NCBI RefSeq assembly: GCF_000972495.1
Contig: NZ_LATM01000006.1
Location: 124,001-188,000, forward strand
Direction: 5' to 3'
Source of the DNA: Hymenobacter terrenus
GTDB taxonomy: Bacteria; Bacteroidota; Bacteroidia; Cytophagales; Hymenobacteraceae
Length of the DNA stretch: 64,000 bases
Below the pieces are notes generated by a model that did no database searches, was not told where the DNA came from, and saw only the letters and a list, made by a program, of their open reading frames with translations. Position numbers and translations under genes: made by a program. Below are positions 7,475 through 17,600 of this stretch, one piece after another. The stretch's first letter is position 1, and every line of letters starts with the position of its first letter.

Positions 7475-9109
7475 TTAAAACTTAAGGGCTGCCACAATAT
7501 CAAAGCCGGCTCGCACTTGCTGGGGCTTGGAGTCAAAGTATACGGGCTCGGGTGGGAGCAGCAGGTTGGGGTCGCCGCCACGCCAGTGGCCGTCGCCGTC
7601 GCTGTCAATCAGCACCCGGAGACGGTAGACGCCGGGGGAAATATCCGAGAATAGGTATTTACCTTTGGGTGAGGCCAGGCTCGATACTACTTGCAGCTTA
7701 TCGTCGAGCAATTGCAGTTCAAAGTTCTTTTCCTGGGTGGTGATGGTGCCCGAGAGGCTGGTAGAAACGTCCTGCTCACTTATACCGAGGCGTAGCGGCT
7801 TGAGGCGCAACGACTGGCCCGTGATGGCGGTAATGGCGGCGCTGTCGAGCACCACGTCCAGCCGGGTCTTGGCTTTGGTGTCGAAGCGTACGGTGAGCAG
7901 TGTCCGTTCGGGATTGAGAGTGCCATCAGCCGGCAGGCGCAGGGGGCGGCGCTTGGTTGAGTCTTCGACCAGTGTGCCGAAGGGCTGGCCGGCAGCAATT
8001 CGTACCGGCACCGCAAAACTAAACTTTACCAAACCCTCTCGGTACACAGTGCGCGGGCTGCCTTCTACCGAATACAGGGGCGTAATAGCTACCTTCTTGG
8101 CCGTGGCGGGTGGCACCGGAAACTTAACCTGGAGCGTATCGTGGGCCACATTGCCGGTGCTATCTGCCGTGGTGAGCAGGTAGCGCCCATCTCCCACTTC
8201 CGGTGTTTTGAAGATGACGACCGAGCGGCCACGTTCGGCTAGTAGTAAGGCCTCGGTAGTCGCAGCGGGAGTTGGCTTGGTCCCGAGTGGTGCCAGCGCC
8301 GCCGTGCGCAAGCCTTCGTTGAAACTAAGGCGCAGCTGCGTGGGGCTGGGCGTGCGGGTGGTGAGCAAGGGTGGCCGCCGGTCGGGCTGAGTAAGCACTA
8401 GAGCGGTGGGCGTGCTGGTACTGCCGGCCACGGTGATGGGCTGAGGCAGATAGGCTATTTTCTCGCCATCATCGTAGCGGCCGTTGTTGTTCTTGTCGGT
8501 CACGGCGTAGAGCTTGTACGACCCGGCTTTCAGGAAATTCAGATTGAACTTGCCTTCCTTGTCAGTGAGGACGGTATAGTACGGCCGGCCCCGGCGCACG
8601 CCGGCAGTATCGGCTTCGCGGTAGAGGCCCACGCTGGCCCCGTCCACGGGTTTGGCAGTGAGCACATCGGTGACGGTGCCGCTCACTTTGCCCGAATCGA
8701 GTACGGCCCCGGTACTGAAGGTGAGATAGGCATTCTTGGCTGGCAGGGCCTCGGTAATGTCCACGATGCCTTCCCGAAAATTGAAGCTATAGGTAGTGTT
8801 AGGGTCGAGGGGCTTATCGAACAGCAGCGTGACGGAGTTCCGGTCTTCGCGCAGTTTATAAGGATTGTCGTCGGGCAGCTGGGGCGTTATGAGCAGGTTT
8901 TTGCTCAGGTCTTTGGTGACGACCGGTTCCGAAAACACCATGCGCACAAGCTGCTGCTTCACGTTGCGGGCGGCGCTATCGGGCGAGCTGCTGATGCGGC
9001 GCGGAGGCGTCCGGTCGCGCGGGCCGCCGAGGGGCGGGGCCACGGCAGCGCAGCTTTCAAGCAAGGCAACCAGCGCCAGCAAAGCCAGCAGTTCAACGCG
9101 AACGAACAT
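7475..9109 (-). CDS. Ig-like (Big_5/SbsA-type) domain lipoprotein
   Basis: The protein has 544 residues. The N-terminus MFVRVELLALLALVALLESCA is a lipoprotein signal with a Ser-Cys lipobox. A bacterial Ig-like domain follows at about residues 35-145, with the pattern LVRMVFSEPVVTKDL, then VTLLFDKPLDPNTTYSF. Next come a carboxypeptidase-regulatory-like fold at about 150-225 (GTVTDVLTAKPVDGASVGL to YKLYAVTDKNNNGRYDDGE) and further Ig-like strands. The NNNGRYDDGE and DSDGDGHWRGGD loops look calcium-binding. It is probably an outer-membrane-anchored structural protein; its role is unknown. The ATG at 9109 rather than 9145 gives a proper signal. It overlaps the upstream 95-residue gene by 17 bases, suggesting translational coupling. 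Confidence 0.85.
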   Translation of the reverse strand: MFVRVELLALLALVALLESCAAVAPPLGGPRDRTPPRRISSSPDSAARNVKQQLVRMVFSEPVVTKDLSKNLLITPQLPDDNPYKLREDRNSVTLLFDKPLDPNTTYSFNFREGIVDITEALPAKNAYLTFSTGAVLDSGKVSGTVTDVLTAKPVDGASVGLYREADTAGVRRGRPYYTVLTDKEGKFNLNFLKAGSYKLYAVTDKNNNGRYDDGEKIAYLPQPITVAGSTSTPTALVLTQPDRRPPLLTTRTPSPTQLRLSFNEGLRTAALAPLGTKPTPAATTEALLLAERGRSVVIFKTPEVGDGRYLLTTADSTGNVAHDTLQVKFPVPPATAKKVAITPLYSVEGSPRTVYREGLVKFSFAVPVRIAAGQPFGTLVEDSTKRRPLRLPADGTLNPERTLLTVRFDTKAKTRLDVVLDSAAITAITGQSLRLKPLRLGISEQDVSTSLSGTITTQEKNFELQLLDDKLQVVSSLASPKGKYLFSDISPGVYRLRVLIDSDGDGHWRGGDPNLLLPPEPVYFDSKPQQVRAGFDIVAALKF

Positions 9110-9380
9110 TATACAACAACAGTGTGGTGAGAGTAAGTACAACAATGGCCGCGCCGATGCGCAACGCCAACGGACGCGTCACGGCCTCGCTCGGCTCGGC
9201 AGTAACGACGGTGACGTGCCGGGCGGTATCGGCCACGAAGGTGGGCGGTGTGATTTTGGCCGAATCCGGCATTGGTGCTACCATGGGCGTTGGGGGTGGC
9301 GCCGGTGTTTGGGCGTTGGCCCCCGGCCTCCAGCCAGCGGCCAACGCCAAAAGCAGCCCAAAACGTACCGCCCGCCGCAT
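9093..9380 (-). CDS. Small exported protein with C-terminal membrane anchor
   Basis: This 95-residue protein has an N-terminal signal peptide (RRAVRFGLLLALAAG with an Ala-Asn-Ala cleavage context), a short proline-rich stretch, and a single hydrophobic helix near the C-terminus (AAIVVLTLTTLLLYN) ending in Arg-Ser-Arg. No family is recognised. It starts on the stop codon of the methyltransferase gene and overlaps the start of the Ig-like lipoprotein gene, so the three are likely co-translated. The tight packing and clear signal make it more likely real than chance. Confidence 0.6.
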   Translation of the reverse strand: MRRAVRFGLLLALAAGWRPGANAQTPAPPPTPMVAPMPDSAKITPPTFVADTARHVTVVTAEPSEAVTRPLALRIGAAIVVLTLTTLLLYNVRSR

Positions 9381-10285
9381 CAGGCTGCTGGGGTGCGCCG
9401 CCCGGCTACATACAACAAGCTGGAATATTGTCCTTCGTGCTGCTCGGCGTACAAGTTAGATTTATAGCCCGCTTTCAAAACCGTGAACAGACCACCAGCG
9501 CGCTCAGCCTTGTGCTTCTCGCTGAGCATGCTCACGTAGTAAGCATCGAGGGGCATAGGTAAGGTTTCGCGCAACGTCAGTTTATGCTTTTTGAGCAGTT
9601 GAGCCATGGTTTTGGGGGCGAAGTGATAGAGGTGGCGCGGTACATCGTAGGCGGCCCACAGCTCGCGGTAGTGTTGGGCATCGAGGCTTTCGACGTTGGG
9701 CACGGCAATTAAAATAACGCCGTCGGGCTTGAGCAGGGCCGTGAGGCGAGCCAGGGTTTCGTTGAGGGTGTGTACGTGTTCGAGCACATGCCACAGGGTA
9801 ATGGCATCGAACATGCCGGGCTCAAAGGCCGTCAAATTCTCTTCCGTGATGGGCTGACCGAGGCGCTGGCTGGCCTCTTCCCGGGCCCGGATGTTGGGCT
9901 CCAGGCCCGACACCTGCCAGCTTGCCGACTTAGCCGCCGCCAGGAAATGACCCGTGCCGCAGCCGTAATCCAGCAGCTTGCCGCGGCGGGGCGCAAACTT
10001 GTCCAACAAGCCCACCTTGCGGCGCATGGTGAAAAACCGCGCCACCCTATAGGCTTGGTTCACGAGGCCGGCCGCGCCGCTGTTGTGCGACACGTAGTCG
10101 TCGGACTCGTAGTAGCGTCCAATGTCCGCCGCGCTCGGACGGGGATTGGTGAACTGGAAGCTGCAGCCCGCACATTGCACTATGGCGAAGCTTTCGTGGC
10201 TCACCGTTTTGTCCTCCACCACCAGTTTATTGCGAAACTCGGGCTTGCCGCACACGGGGCAGCTTTCTAATCGTTCGTAGGACAC
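9380..10285 (-). CDS. Class I SAM-dependent methyltransferase with N-terminal zinc-ribbon-like motif
   Basis: The protein has 301 residues. The start has paired cysteines, CPVCGKPEF near residue 9 and CAGC near residue 38, which could bind a metal as in sugar/cell-envelope methyltransferases. The SAM site is seen as LLDYGCGTGHFLAAA near residue 104, with the acidic residue of the next strand in SGLEPN near 126 and the later motif DAITLWHVLEHV near 160. The enzyme is cytoplasmic; the acceptor is unknown. The order methyltransferase, small exported protein, Ig-like lipoprotein, with overlapping ends, suggests a shared envelope-related process, which is inference. Confidence 0.88.
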   Translation of the reverse strand: MSYERLESCPVCGKPEFRNKLVVEDKTVSHESFAIVQCAGCSFQFTNPRPSAADIGRYYESDDYVSHNSGAAGLVNQAYRVARFFTMRRKVGLLDKFAPRRGKLLDYGCGTGHFLAAAKSASWQVSGLEPNIRAREEASQRLGQPITEENLTAFEPGMFDAITLWHVLEHVHTLNETLARLTALLKPDGVILIAVPNVESLDAQHYRELWAAYDVPRHLYHFAPKTMAQLLKKHKLTLRETLPMPLDAYYVSMLSEKHKAERAGGLFTVLKAGYKSNLYAEQHEGQYSSLLYVAGRRTPAA

Positions 10286-10450
10286 AGGGCAGACAAGGTT
10301 AGCTAAAGGCTAGCAAAGTTCGTAGATTTTAGTTGAGTACTCATTTAATCATACCCAAGTGCTGCTCTGGGCTCATCTATAGTCGAGCCAACGCTCATCG
10401 AAAACACCAAGGAAATGCCAGCCAACAAAAGAAGTGGGTAAAAATGGAAG

Positions 10451-10485
10451 GGAGCAGTTACGCCAAATAGTGCCGCAACTGCTCC
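10451..10485 (-). terminator. Hairpin after mnmG
   Basis: Perfect nine-base arms (10451-10459 and 10477-10485, GGAGCAGTT) with a 17-base loop lie downstream of the mnmG stop. There is no T-run, so terminator function is uncertain. Confidence 0.4.
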
Positions 10486-10571
10486 TGCAAATAGGCTCGT
10501 TCTTTAGTAAAAGTGCCAGTGCAAATCGCCCGAAGCCAGCCTAATGGTCAGCATGATTTGGCCAGCGCCTC

Positions 10572-12440
10572 CTACCGACCCAAGTACACCATCAGTACCG
10601 ATACATCGGCCGGCGAGATGCCACTGATGCGCGAAGCCTGCCCAATGGTTTCGGGCTGAATTCTGAGCAGTTTTTCGCGGGCCTCGTGGCTGAGCGCGGG
10701 CATGGCCCGGTAGTCGAGCCGGCCCTGAATCACGAAGTTCTCAAGCTCCTGCTGCCGGGCGGCCTGCTGATGCTCCTTGGCCAGGTAGGTTTCGTATTTG
10801 ATGTTAATGATGGCTTGCTCCAACGCCTCCGCATCAAACGTAGCCAGGGTGGCATCCAGCGTTGGTAGTGCACGGCGCAGGTCGGCCAGCTCCACATTGG
10901 GCCGGCGCAGCAGGTTCACGGCGCGGGTCTTTTCGTGGATTTCCGCGGAGCCCAGCTCCACCAGTAGCGGGTTGATTTCGGCAGTTTCAATGGCAAATTT
11001 CTGGAGCAACTCCGTAACCTCGGCGGCTTGGGTTTCCTTCATCCGCACGCGGGCCAGCCGCTCATCCGACGCCAGGCCCAGCTCGTGGCCGAGAGGCGTG
11101 AGGCGCAAATCGGCATTATCCTGCCGGAGCAAGATGCGGTGCTCGGCGCGGCTCGTGAACATGCGGTAGGGCTCGTCTGTGCCCTTGTTCACCAAGTCGT
11201 CAATAAGCACGCCGATGTAAGCTTCGCTTCTTTTCAGAATGAAGGGAGCCTTGCCGTGTACTTTGTTGTGGGCGTTGATGCCGGCCATCAGACCCTGGCA
11301 GGCGGCCTCCTCGTAGCCCGTGGTGCCGTTGATTTGGCCTGCGAAATACAGGTTCTGCACGCGCTTGGTCTCCAGCGTCAGGCTGAGTTGGGTAGGCGGG
11401 AAAAAGTCGTACTCGATGGCGTAGCCCGGCCGGAACATCTTGGCATTTTCGAAACCCACGATTTCGCGCAGGGCACGGTACTGCACGTCTTCGGGCAGGC
11501 TGCTTGAGAAGCCGTTGATGTAGCATTCCACCGTGCTCCAACCTTCGGGCTCCACGAAAATCTGGTGCCGGTCCTTATCCGCGAAGCGGTTGATTTTGTC
11601 TTCTACGCTCGGGCAGTAGCGCGGTCCCAGGCCTTTGATGCGGCCCTGGAACATGGGCGACTTCTCGAAGCCTTCGCGCAGAATGTCGTGCACCCGCTCG
11701 TTGGTGTAGGTGATGTAGCAAGGCCGCTGCCGGGCAAGGCGCGGTGTGTCGAGATAAGAGAACTTGCTGGGCTCAGCGTCGCCGCCCTGCTCCTCCATTT
11801 TGGAGTAGCTGAGGCTGCGGCCGTCCACGCGAGGCGGCGTGCCGGTTTTCATGCGCCCGGCTTCAAAGCCCAGCTCCACCAGCTGCTCGGTGATGCCGCG
11901 GCTGCCTTTCTCGGCCGCCCGGCCCCCGCCAAAATTTTTCTCGCCAATGTGAATAAGGCCGTTCAGAAAAGTGCCGTTGGTGAGCACAACCGACTTGCCG
12001 CGAAACTCGATACCGAGTTGGGTCTTCACGCCCACCACCGTGTCGTTTTCCACCACTAGGCCGGTCACGGCTTCCTGCCAAAAGTCCACGTTTGTGATGC
12101 CTTCCAGGGTCATGCGCCAGGCTTCGGCAAAGCGCATCCGGTCGCTTTGGGCGCGCGGGCTCCACATGGCGGGGCCTTTCGAGCGGTTCAGCATCCGAAA
12201 CTGAATCATGGTTTGGTCGGTGATGATGCCCGACTGGCCGCCCAGCGCGTCGATTTCGCGCACAATCTGGCCCTTGGCCACACCGCCCATGGCGGGGTTG
12301 CACGACATCTGGGCGATGGTGTTCATGTTCATCGTTACCAGCAGCACCTTCGAACCCAGGTTGGCGGCGGCGGCGGCGGCCTCGCAGCCGGCATGGCCCG
12401 CACCCACTACAATGACATCGTATTCTTCTTGCTGAAACAT
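10572..12440 (-). CDS. mnmG: tRNA U34 carboxymethylaminomethyl-modification enzyme MnmG (GidA)
   Basis: This 622-residue FAD enzyme works with MnmE to modify the wobble uridine of certain tRNAs. The FAD dinucleotide site [19 protein letters not shown] is at residues 11-29. Conserved family segments follow: [29 protein letters not shown] and [19 protein letters not shown]. The typical C-terminal helical domain includes [18 protein letters not shown]. Length is normal. In many bacteria this gene lies beside the origin, which agrees with the DnaA-box field 3.3 kb away and the parS-like site just upstream. A TAATTTTG promoter element lies about 130 bases upstream. Confidence 0.97.
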   Translation of the reverse strand: MFQQEEYDVIVVGAGHAGCEAAAAAANLGSKVLLVTMNMNTIAQMSCNPAMGGVAKGQIVREIDALGGQSGIITDQTMIQFRMLNRSKGPAMWSPRAQSDRMRFAEAWRMTLEGITNVDFWQEAVTGLVVENDTVVGVKTQLGIEFRGKSVVLTNGTFLNGLIHIGEKNFGGGRAAEKGSRGITEQLVELGFEAGRMKTGTPPRVDGRSLSYSKMEEQGGDAEPSKFSYLDTPRLARQRPCYITYTNERVHDILREGFEKSPMFQGRIKGLGPRYCPSVEDKINRFADKDRHQIFVEPEGWSTVECYINGFSSSLPEDVQYRALREIVGFENAKMFRPGYAIEYDFFPPTQLSLTLETKRVQNLYFAGQINGTTGYEEAACQGLMAGINAHNKVHGKAPFILKRSEAYIGVLIDDLVNKGTDEPYRMFTSRAEHRILLRQDNADLRLTPLGHELGLASDERLARVRMKETQAAEVTELLQKFAIETAEINPLLVELGSAEIHEKTRAVNLLRRPNVELADLRRALPTLDATLATFDAEALEQAIINIKYETYLAKEHQQAARQQELENFVIQGRLDYRAMPALSHEAREKLLRIQPETIGQASRISGISPADVSVLMVYLGR

Positions 12441-12572
12441 AGTAGCGCGAAGTCTCGCGAAGTTTAAAAGTTAAGTCTCGCAAAGGCGATAAAAGCTGTA
12501 ACCAAGCTTTACGAAACTTGATTTCAACTTTGCGAAACCTTGCGCGAAAAAGCTCGCTTGGTATTGCGCCTT

Positions 12573-12599
12573 CAAAATTACGAAATCAAAAATCCGCAA
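12573..12599 (-). promoter_or_regulatory. Candidate mnmG promoter
   Basis: On the minus strand TTG (12599-12597), a 16-base spacer and TAATTTTG (12580-12573) resemble the Bacteroidota -33/-7 pair. The leader would be about 130 bases and contains several direct and inverted copies of words such as CTCGCAAAG and CTTTGCGA. Confidence 0.4.
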
Positions 12600-12601
12600 G
12601 C

Positions 12602-12617
12602 AGTTTCACGTGAAACG
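12602..12617. other. parS: parS-like centromere site
   Basis: The core GTTTCACGTGAAAC (12603-12616) is a perfect 14-base palindrome, identical to the core of the bacterial ParB-binding parS consensus TGTTTCACGTGAAACA; only the outermost bases differ. It is intergenic, just upstream of the mnmG promoter and near the putative origin, as expected for parS. I found no second copy in the window. Confidence 0.8.
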
Positions 12618-12725
12618 AGTTGCGGATTTGAAAATTAGTATTGAGCAGGATTTTAATGGTTCCTCTTCACGTTGCGCTGTGCTCGAATGCTGGCAAGTAT
12701 GCTCACTTTGTCCTTTCCTACGATT

Positions 12726-13451
12726 CTAGGCAGCCATTTCGCGCAGGTCTTCGGGGAGCCAGTTAGCTAGCAGCTCCACCGATTGTTCCATAACTGCCTC
12801 CCAGGAAAAGGGCTGCCATTGGCCGCCGACGCTATCGAATACTTCAGTAGCAACGGGACCGAGAAATAGCTTGTAATCGAATTTGGGGTAGCTATGCACC
12901 AAGTAGCCGGGGTAGTAATAGTCGAGTTGCAGGCGCTGGCCGTAGTCGGCTTTCAGCAACAGCAGGTACTTGCCCAAGCTGTACTGTCGATAGTTGGGGT
13001 CGTAGAAGTTCAGGATTCCCGCCAGGCTGCGGTCGCCACGGTCGAAAATACCGGCGGCCACCAAGCGGTTGCCATCGCGCAGTTCGATGATATAGGTATT
13101 AAACACGTTGTGCACCGCGCCACCCAACAGCACGTCCTCTACGGTAGGTGCGGCGTCGAAGGTGATGGTGCTCCGGTAGCGGGCGTACAGTTCTTCGTGT
13201 TCAGAAGTGAGGTGAAACGGCTGTATTATGACTGCAAACCGGGCGTTGCGGCGCAGAAGCCGCCGCTGTTCGGGGCCCCATTGCACGCGGGCCAGCACCA
13301 AGCGTAGCCAGTGGGTGGTATAGATGCGGCCATCGAAGGGTACAAACTGACAGGTGAACAAGTCCTGCTGCATGCGGTAGTATCCCCGGGCCAGGTAAAA
13401 ATCCAAGGCTTCGCCCCGAATGACGGGTAGAGCAGAAGGAGAGGCGGCCAT
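12726..13451 (-). CDS. Arginyl/leucyl-tRNA-protein transferase-like protein (ATE/Bpt type)
   Basis: This 241-residue cytoplasmic protein resembles the C-terminal, GNAT-fold domain of ATE/Bpt transferases, which add an amino acid from tRNA to protein N-termini and mark them for degradation. The diagnostic part is YDPNYRQYSLGKYLLLLKAD, followed by YYYPGYLVHSYPKFDYK, equivalent to the family's DPE..SLG...L and YLGY....KMxYK motifs. The N-terminal cysteine cluster of typical ATE enzymes is not visible, and the transfer activity is inferred. The gene stands alone, with ybeY upstream and mnmG downstream. It is typical in length for the Bacteroidota homologues. Confidence 0.65.
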   Translation of the reverse strand: MAASPSALPVIRGEALDFYLARGYYRMQQDLFTCQFVPFDGRIYTTHWLRLVLARVQWGPEQRRLLRRNARFAVIIQPFHLTSEHEELYARYRSTITFDAAPTVEDVLLGGAVHNVFNTYIIELRDGNRLVAAGIFDRGDRSLAGILNFYDPNYRQYSLGKYLLLLKADYGQRLQLDYYYPGYLVHSYPKFDYKLFLGPVATEVFDSVGGQWQPFSWEAVMEQSVELLANWLPEDLREMAA

Positions 13452-13509
13452 AAAGCGGGAACGAACAACAATGGCGCGGCTATCGCCGCCAACTGGGTTT
13501 GCACATGCC

Positions 13510-13532
13510 GACGCCCGCTAAAAGCGGGCGTC
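13510..13532 (-). terminator. Hairpin after ybeY
   Basis: Perfect nine-base GC-rich arms (GACGCCCGC, 13510-13518 and 13524-13532) with a five-base loop lie just after the ybeY stop. No long T-run follows. Confidence 0.45.
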
Positions 13533-13568
13533 AGTTAGTTGGTTTCGTAAATAAACGTAGAAACGTCC

Positions 13569-14066
13569 CTAGAAAGTGCGCAGCGACAAGTAATGGTCTT
13601 CCTTGGCGCGCATGGCCGTCTGGCTCAACAGATCCTTATCGTGGTAGCCAAGCAGATGTAGCACGCCGTGAATCATAACGCGGTGCAACTCGTCGCGAAA
13701 GCTCACGCCCAGGTCCTGGGCATTTTCGCGTACCCGCTCCACGCTGATGAAAATATCACCTTCGAGAATATCAGCATCATCTGAATTATCGAACGTGATA
13801 ACGTCAGTGAGGGTGTCGTGGTCGAGGTATTCGACGTTGAGCTGGTGCAGATAATTATCGGAGCAGAAGATATAGGTCAGCTGCACGATGCGGTGCTCGT
13901 GCACGGCTGCGATGCGCTCAATCCACTCCAAAAGGCTTTCGGCATCAGCCAGCTCAAATTCGGGCACGTCTTCCACCATGAATTCGATGCCGGGGGCCTC
14001 GTGGTGTAATTCGCCGGGGGGGAAATTATCGTGGTGGGGCGGACCCACCGGCGGGTGACTAATCAT
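13569..14066 (-). CDS. ybeY: Endoribonuclease YbeY (rRNA maturation)
   Basis: The protein has 165 residues. The zinc-binding signature H-x3-H-x5-H is present as HGVLHLLGYH near residue 134, preceded by DVITFD near residue 88 and GDIFISVERV near 103. YbeY is a metal-dependent RNase needed for 16S rRNA 3' processing and 70S quality control. The first 25 residues are poorly conserved and histidine/proline-rich, so an internal start is possible. The gene follows the anti-sigma kinase gene by six bases and is surely in the same operon. Confidence 0.95.
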   Translation of the reverse strand: MISHPPVGPPHHDNFPPGELHHEAPGIEFMVEDVPEFELADAESLLEWIERIAAVHEHRIVQLTYIFCSDNYLHQLNVEYLDHDTLTDVITFDNSDDADILEGDIFISVERVRENAQDLGVSFRDELHRVMIHGVLHLLGYHDKDLLSQTAMRAKEDHYLSLRTF

Positions 14067-14072
14067 GCTACG

Positions 14073-14519
14073 TTAGGCTGCGATTTGGTCGGCAGTAGGG
14101 TTTTCGTCGGCAGGCGCCTGGGTGAGCTGAAACGTGAGCTGCACGCGGCGGCCTTCTTTGCTAAACTCCACCTCATCGGCCAGATGACGGATGAGGAAGA
14201 TGCCCCGGCCACCTGGATTTTCCAGATTTTCGGGGGCCGTGGGGTCATCGAGGTTGTCGTAATTAAATCCTGCACCCTCGTCTTCGATTTCGAATTTGAG
14301 TTGCTGGGGTTCTACGTACAGCGACAAGTAGACGTTCTTGTCCTTGTCGAATTTATTGCCGTGACGAATGGCGTTATTGACGGCTTCGGTCACGGCAACC
14401 ATGATGTTGCCGTAGATATCGTCCTCAATCTGAAAGGTATCCTTGGAGTTATCGATAAAACTTTCCACCACGCGGATGTTTTCGACGAGCGACGGAATCT
14501 GGATTTTTACCTGCTTCAT
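14073..14519 (-). CDS. Anti-sigma regulatory factor / RsbW-like serine kinase
   Basis: This 148-residue protein has a single HATPase_c domain of the GHKL type. The N-box is ITEAVNNAIRHGN-like (seen as VTEAVNNAIRHGN near residue 43). The G1 box is IEDEGAGFNYD near 77 and the G2 box GGRGIFLIRHLAD near 103. Such small kinases bind sigma factors or phosphorylate anti-anti-sigma partners. No partner gene is adjacent. The ATG at 14519 is chosen because a TATTTTTG promoter element lies upstream at 14567-14560 and an in-frame ATG farther up would lack the family start. It is followed by ybeY. Confidence 0.85.
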   Translation of the reverse strand: MKQVKIQIPSLVENIRVVESFIDNSKDTFQIEDDIYGNIMVAVTEAVNNAIRHGNKFDKDKNVYLSLYVEPQQLKFEIEDEGAGFNYDNLDDPTAPENLENPGGRGIFLIRHLADEVEFSKEGRRVQLTFQLTQAPADENPTADQIAA

Positions 14520-14559
14520 AAGGCGGTTTGATAGGAAGGGCGGCAGCGAGTTCGGGCGG

Positions 14560-14592
14560 CAAAAATAGTCTTTTAACGCCAAAGCGCCACAA
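14560..14592 (-). promoter_or_regulatory. Promoter of the anti-sigma kinase/ybeY operon
   Basis: Minus strand: TTG (14592-14590), a 22-base spacer and TATTTTTG (14567-14560), close to the Bacteroidota consensus, about 40 bases before the ATG at 14519. Confidence 0.5.
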
Positions 14593-14676
14593 GAATTTAC
14601 GCCACCAGCCGAAGCTTGATTTTGGCAGAGGACTAATTGATTAACGAAACTACCAACGGCTGAAAGGGACCTACCG

Positions 14677-17600
14677 TTACTTAATTTTTTGGAAATACTC
14701 ACCTACTTCGCGCTGATAATACGGAGTGAGGTTTGGAGGAGTACTACGTAGTAATTCTGTCTGGCGTTCCTTGTTTGTTCGGTATTTGTCGAATGCGGGC
14801 GGAAAAACCGGGGGCTTGGCCTGCGCAGCCTGCGCTTCGCGCTTGGTATCCTGGTCGCGCTCGCGGGCCGATTTCTCTACTTCAAGCAGGCGAGTCAGAA
14901 TTTGCTGTTGGCGCATGATGGTTTCCTCGGTCAGGCGTTTGTTTACGAGGTCAGTTTCGGTTTGCTCCATCAGCTTCTTAACGTCGCCGGTGCCGCCACC
15001 GCCCTGTTCGCCTTCCCCTTTGCCATCCTTGCCATTTGGACTGCCCTCTTTACCTTCCTGGCTGCCTGTTTTGCCATCTTTACCCTGGCCCTGGGGGCCA
15101 CCGGGCTTGCCTTGGCCTTGCTGCAATTTGTCGAGCTGCTGCATGGCCTGGCGTAGCATCTGTTGCTGCCCGGCCAGCTTGGCCAGCTCCTCCGACATGG
15201 CCCGGCCGGTTTTACCGCTTTTCGAAAGCTGTTGAATCTGCTCGTTGAGTTGTTTCTGCATTTTGCCCATGCTGCCGGGGCCGGGCTTACTGCCCTGGCC
15301 CTGCCCTTTGCCTTTGCCCTTTTTCTTACCGGGTTTGCCTTGGCCGTCCTGCGGCTGGCCTTTGCCGGACTGGGCTTCCTGCTGCATCTGGTCGAGGGAG
15401 CTTTGCAGCATCAGGGCCAAGTTATTCATACTGGTCATGGCCTGCTGCTCGGTGGCGGTAGCTCGGCCCAGGTCGCGCTGCTGAATGTGGGTGAGCGACT
15501 CGTCCATGCGGCCGTTCATCTCGCCTACTTCGCGGGTCACGAAGCTCTGAATTTTTGGTTCTTTCTTAGCCAGCGCGTACAGCGAATCCTGGATAATCTT
15601 GGCGTCGTCGCGCAGCTTGCGCTGGGTCTGGCCCAGCTGCACGAAGCGAGGGTCACTCTGGTCCACCTTGCGGAAGTCCTTCATCAGGCTTTCCTGGTCG
15701 AAGCTCAGTGTGAGCAGGTTTTCGAGGATGTCGCGTAGGTCATCGATGTTCTGCTGGGCCTGGTCGCTTTCCTCCTCGCTCATCTGGTCACGCATTTTCT
15801 TAGCCATCTGCTTCATGCGGGCAGCGGCACTTTTCTGCTTGGCGGCGGCTTTGGAGTTCTGATTTTTGCCGAGCTGCTGCTGGCTTTCCTGCATATCCTG
15901 GCCGGTCTGCTCCTGCTCGGGCTTCTGCTCGTCCACGCCGTTCTGGTCACCCAGCTCCTTGTCCATTTGCTTTAGTTCCTGCAGCTCCTTTTTCAAGTCC
16001 TCAAACTCCTGCTGCTTCTCGGCCTGCTCCTGCTTGAGTTGCTCCTGCTTGGCCTTTTGTTCCTGGTTCGAAGCTTTGTTGTCAGGGTTTTCTTTATCGT
16101 TCTGAGCCGTTTTTTCGGCCAGCTTTTCTTCTTGCTTGGCCAGCTCGTCGAGCTTATTGGCGGTTTCCTCCGCTTTCTGCTCCAGCTGCATTTGCTTGAA
16201 CATTTCCAGCGCCCGGTCCAGCTCTTTCTGCAAGGTGTCTTCCTTGTTTTCCAGTTGCTGGAGCAGCTTCTGCATCTCAGCGTCGGGCTGTTTCTGCTGT
16301 TCGAGCAGCTTTTGCAGCTTATCGTAGAGCTTCTTGGTTTCGGGGTCGAGCAGGTCGGCCATTAGCTTCTTCAGCTCTTCCGCCTTCTTGGCCAGTTCCT
16401 CGCTTTTGGGGCTGAGCTGGTCCTGTTTCTGCTGCAACTGCTCGAACATCTTCTGCATCTGCTCCATCTGCTGGTTCATCTGCTGCTTCTGGTCGAGCAT
16501 GTCTTCCAGTTGCTTGCGGTCCTGAAAGCTCAGGTCGCGCTTGGTTTTGAGCTTTTCCTGGGTTTTGGCCAGCTCACGCTCCAGCTTCTCACTTTGCTTG
16601 GCAGCCTGGCTCATTTGGCTAGCCACCGATTGCGCCTGGGCATTCAGCTCTTGGCGCATCTCGCGGCGGCCGGGCAGGCGAAACTCGGCCGGTCGGGTGC
16701 GCGTGGATTTTGCGCCGTGCACCCCATCGTTGTCCCAAGCCTCCACGTAGTATTCGAGCCGGTCGCCGGGCCGCATATTTAGCGAATTCAAGTTCCAAGT
16801 ATAGGCATAGGTGCCGGAGCTTTCGCGGGGCAGTGCCAGCGGGGTCGAGCGCTGCACGCTCGGCGTAGCGTTCGGGCCTTGACCGTCGCGGCGCAGGGCA
16901 TAGTGCAGCTCCAGCCGCGTCAGGCCATAGTCGTCGCGCACAGTGCCCCCGAGCGCCAGGAAACGCCGCGTCACCGTATCTGAAAACGCCTCCAGGGTGA
17001 GGGTCGGGGGCAAATCCGGGACGGCCGTGAGCTGGTAGGAAATGGGGTCACGGTTTAGGCTGGCTGGGTTTTTCAGGCGCAGCAAGTAGGGTTGCGAGCG
17101 CAACACCTGCCGCGTGGCCACAAAGTTGCCCTCACTGCCGCTGGCCGCCAAGGTTTCATCAGGGTTCTGAAACACTAAGGCCAGCTCATCGGTGGCTGCG
17201 GTGGCAAATTCCCAGCGCACCGTGCTGCCTTCGGGCACGGTCAGGTTGCCGCCGTTTTCAATGGTTTCGGCCGCCTTGCCGGTATAAGCCGGGTAGGTGA
17301 TGTTGACTTTAAAATCACGCAAATTAGGCCTTTCCAACACCGTCAACTGGTATTCGGGCGAGTTGAACCCGGCACCCTTTAATTGGAAAGTAACATCGCC
17401 CTGCGGCTGCTCAAACGTGTAGCGGAATTGGTCACCGTGGCCCGCCACCTTGCTCAGCCGCCGCTCGCCCTCGTTAAGAACGATACTTACATCAGCGGGC
17501 AGGGCCGCGCCCGCCACGCCCACATCCAGGGTAAAATCTTCGCCCCGAAACGCCGTCAGCTTAGTGTTCTTAACGATGAACTGAAACGGAGCCGGCGGCG

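Noticed and set aside
10286..10571. Search for tRNA or other structured RNA genes in the larger gaps
   Set aside because: No cloverleaf, TTC-loop word or CCA-like end was found here or in the other gaps read (3672-3955, 12441-12725, 24660-25241, 40094-40294, 62750-63213).
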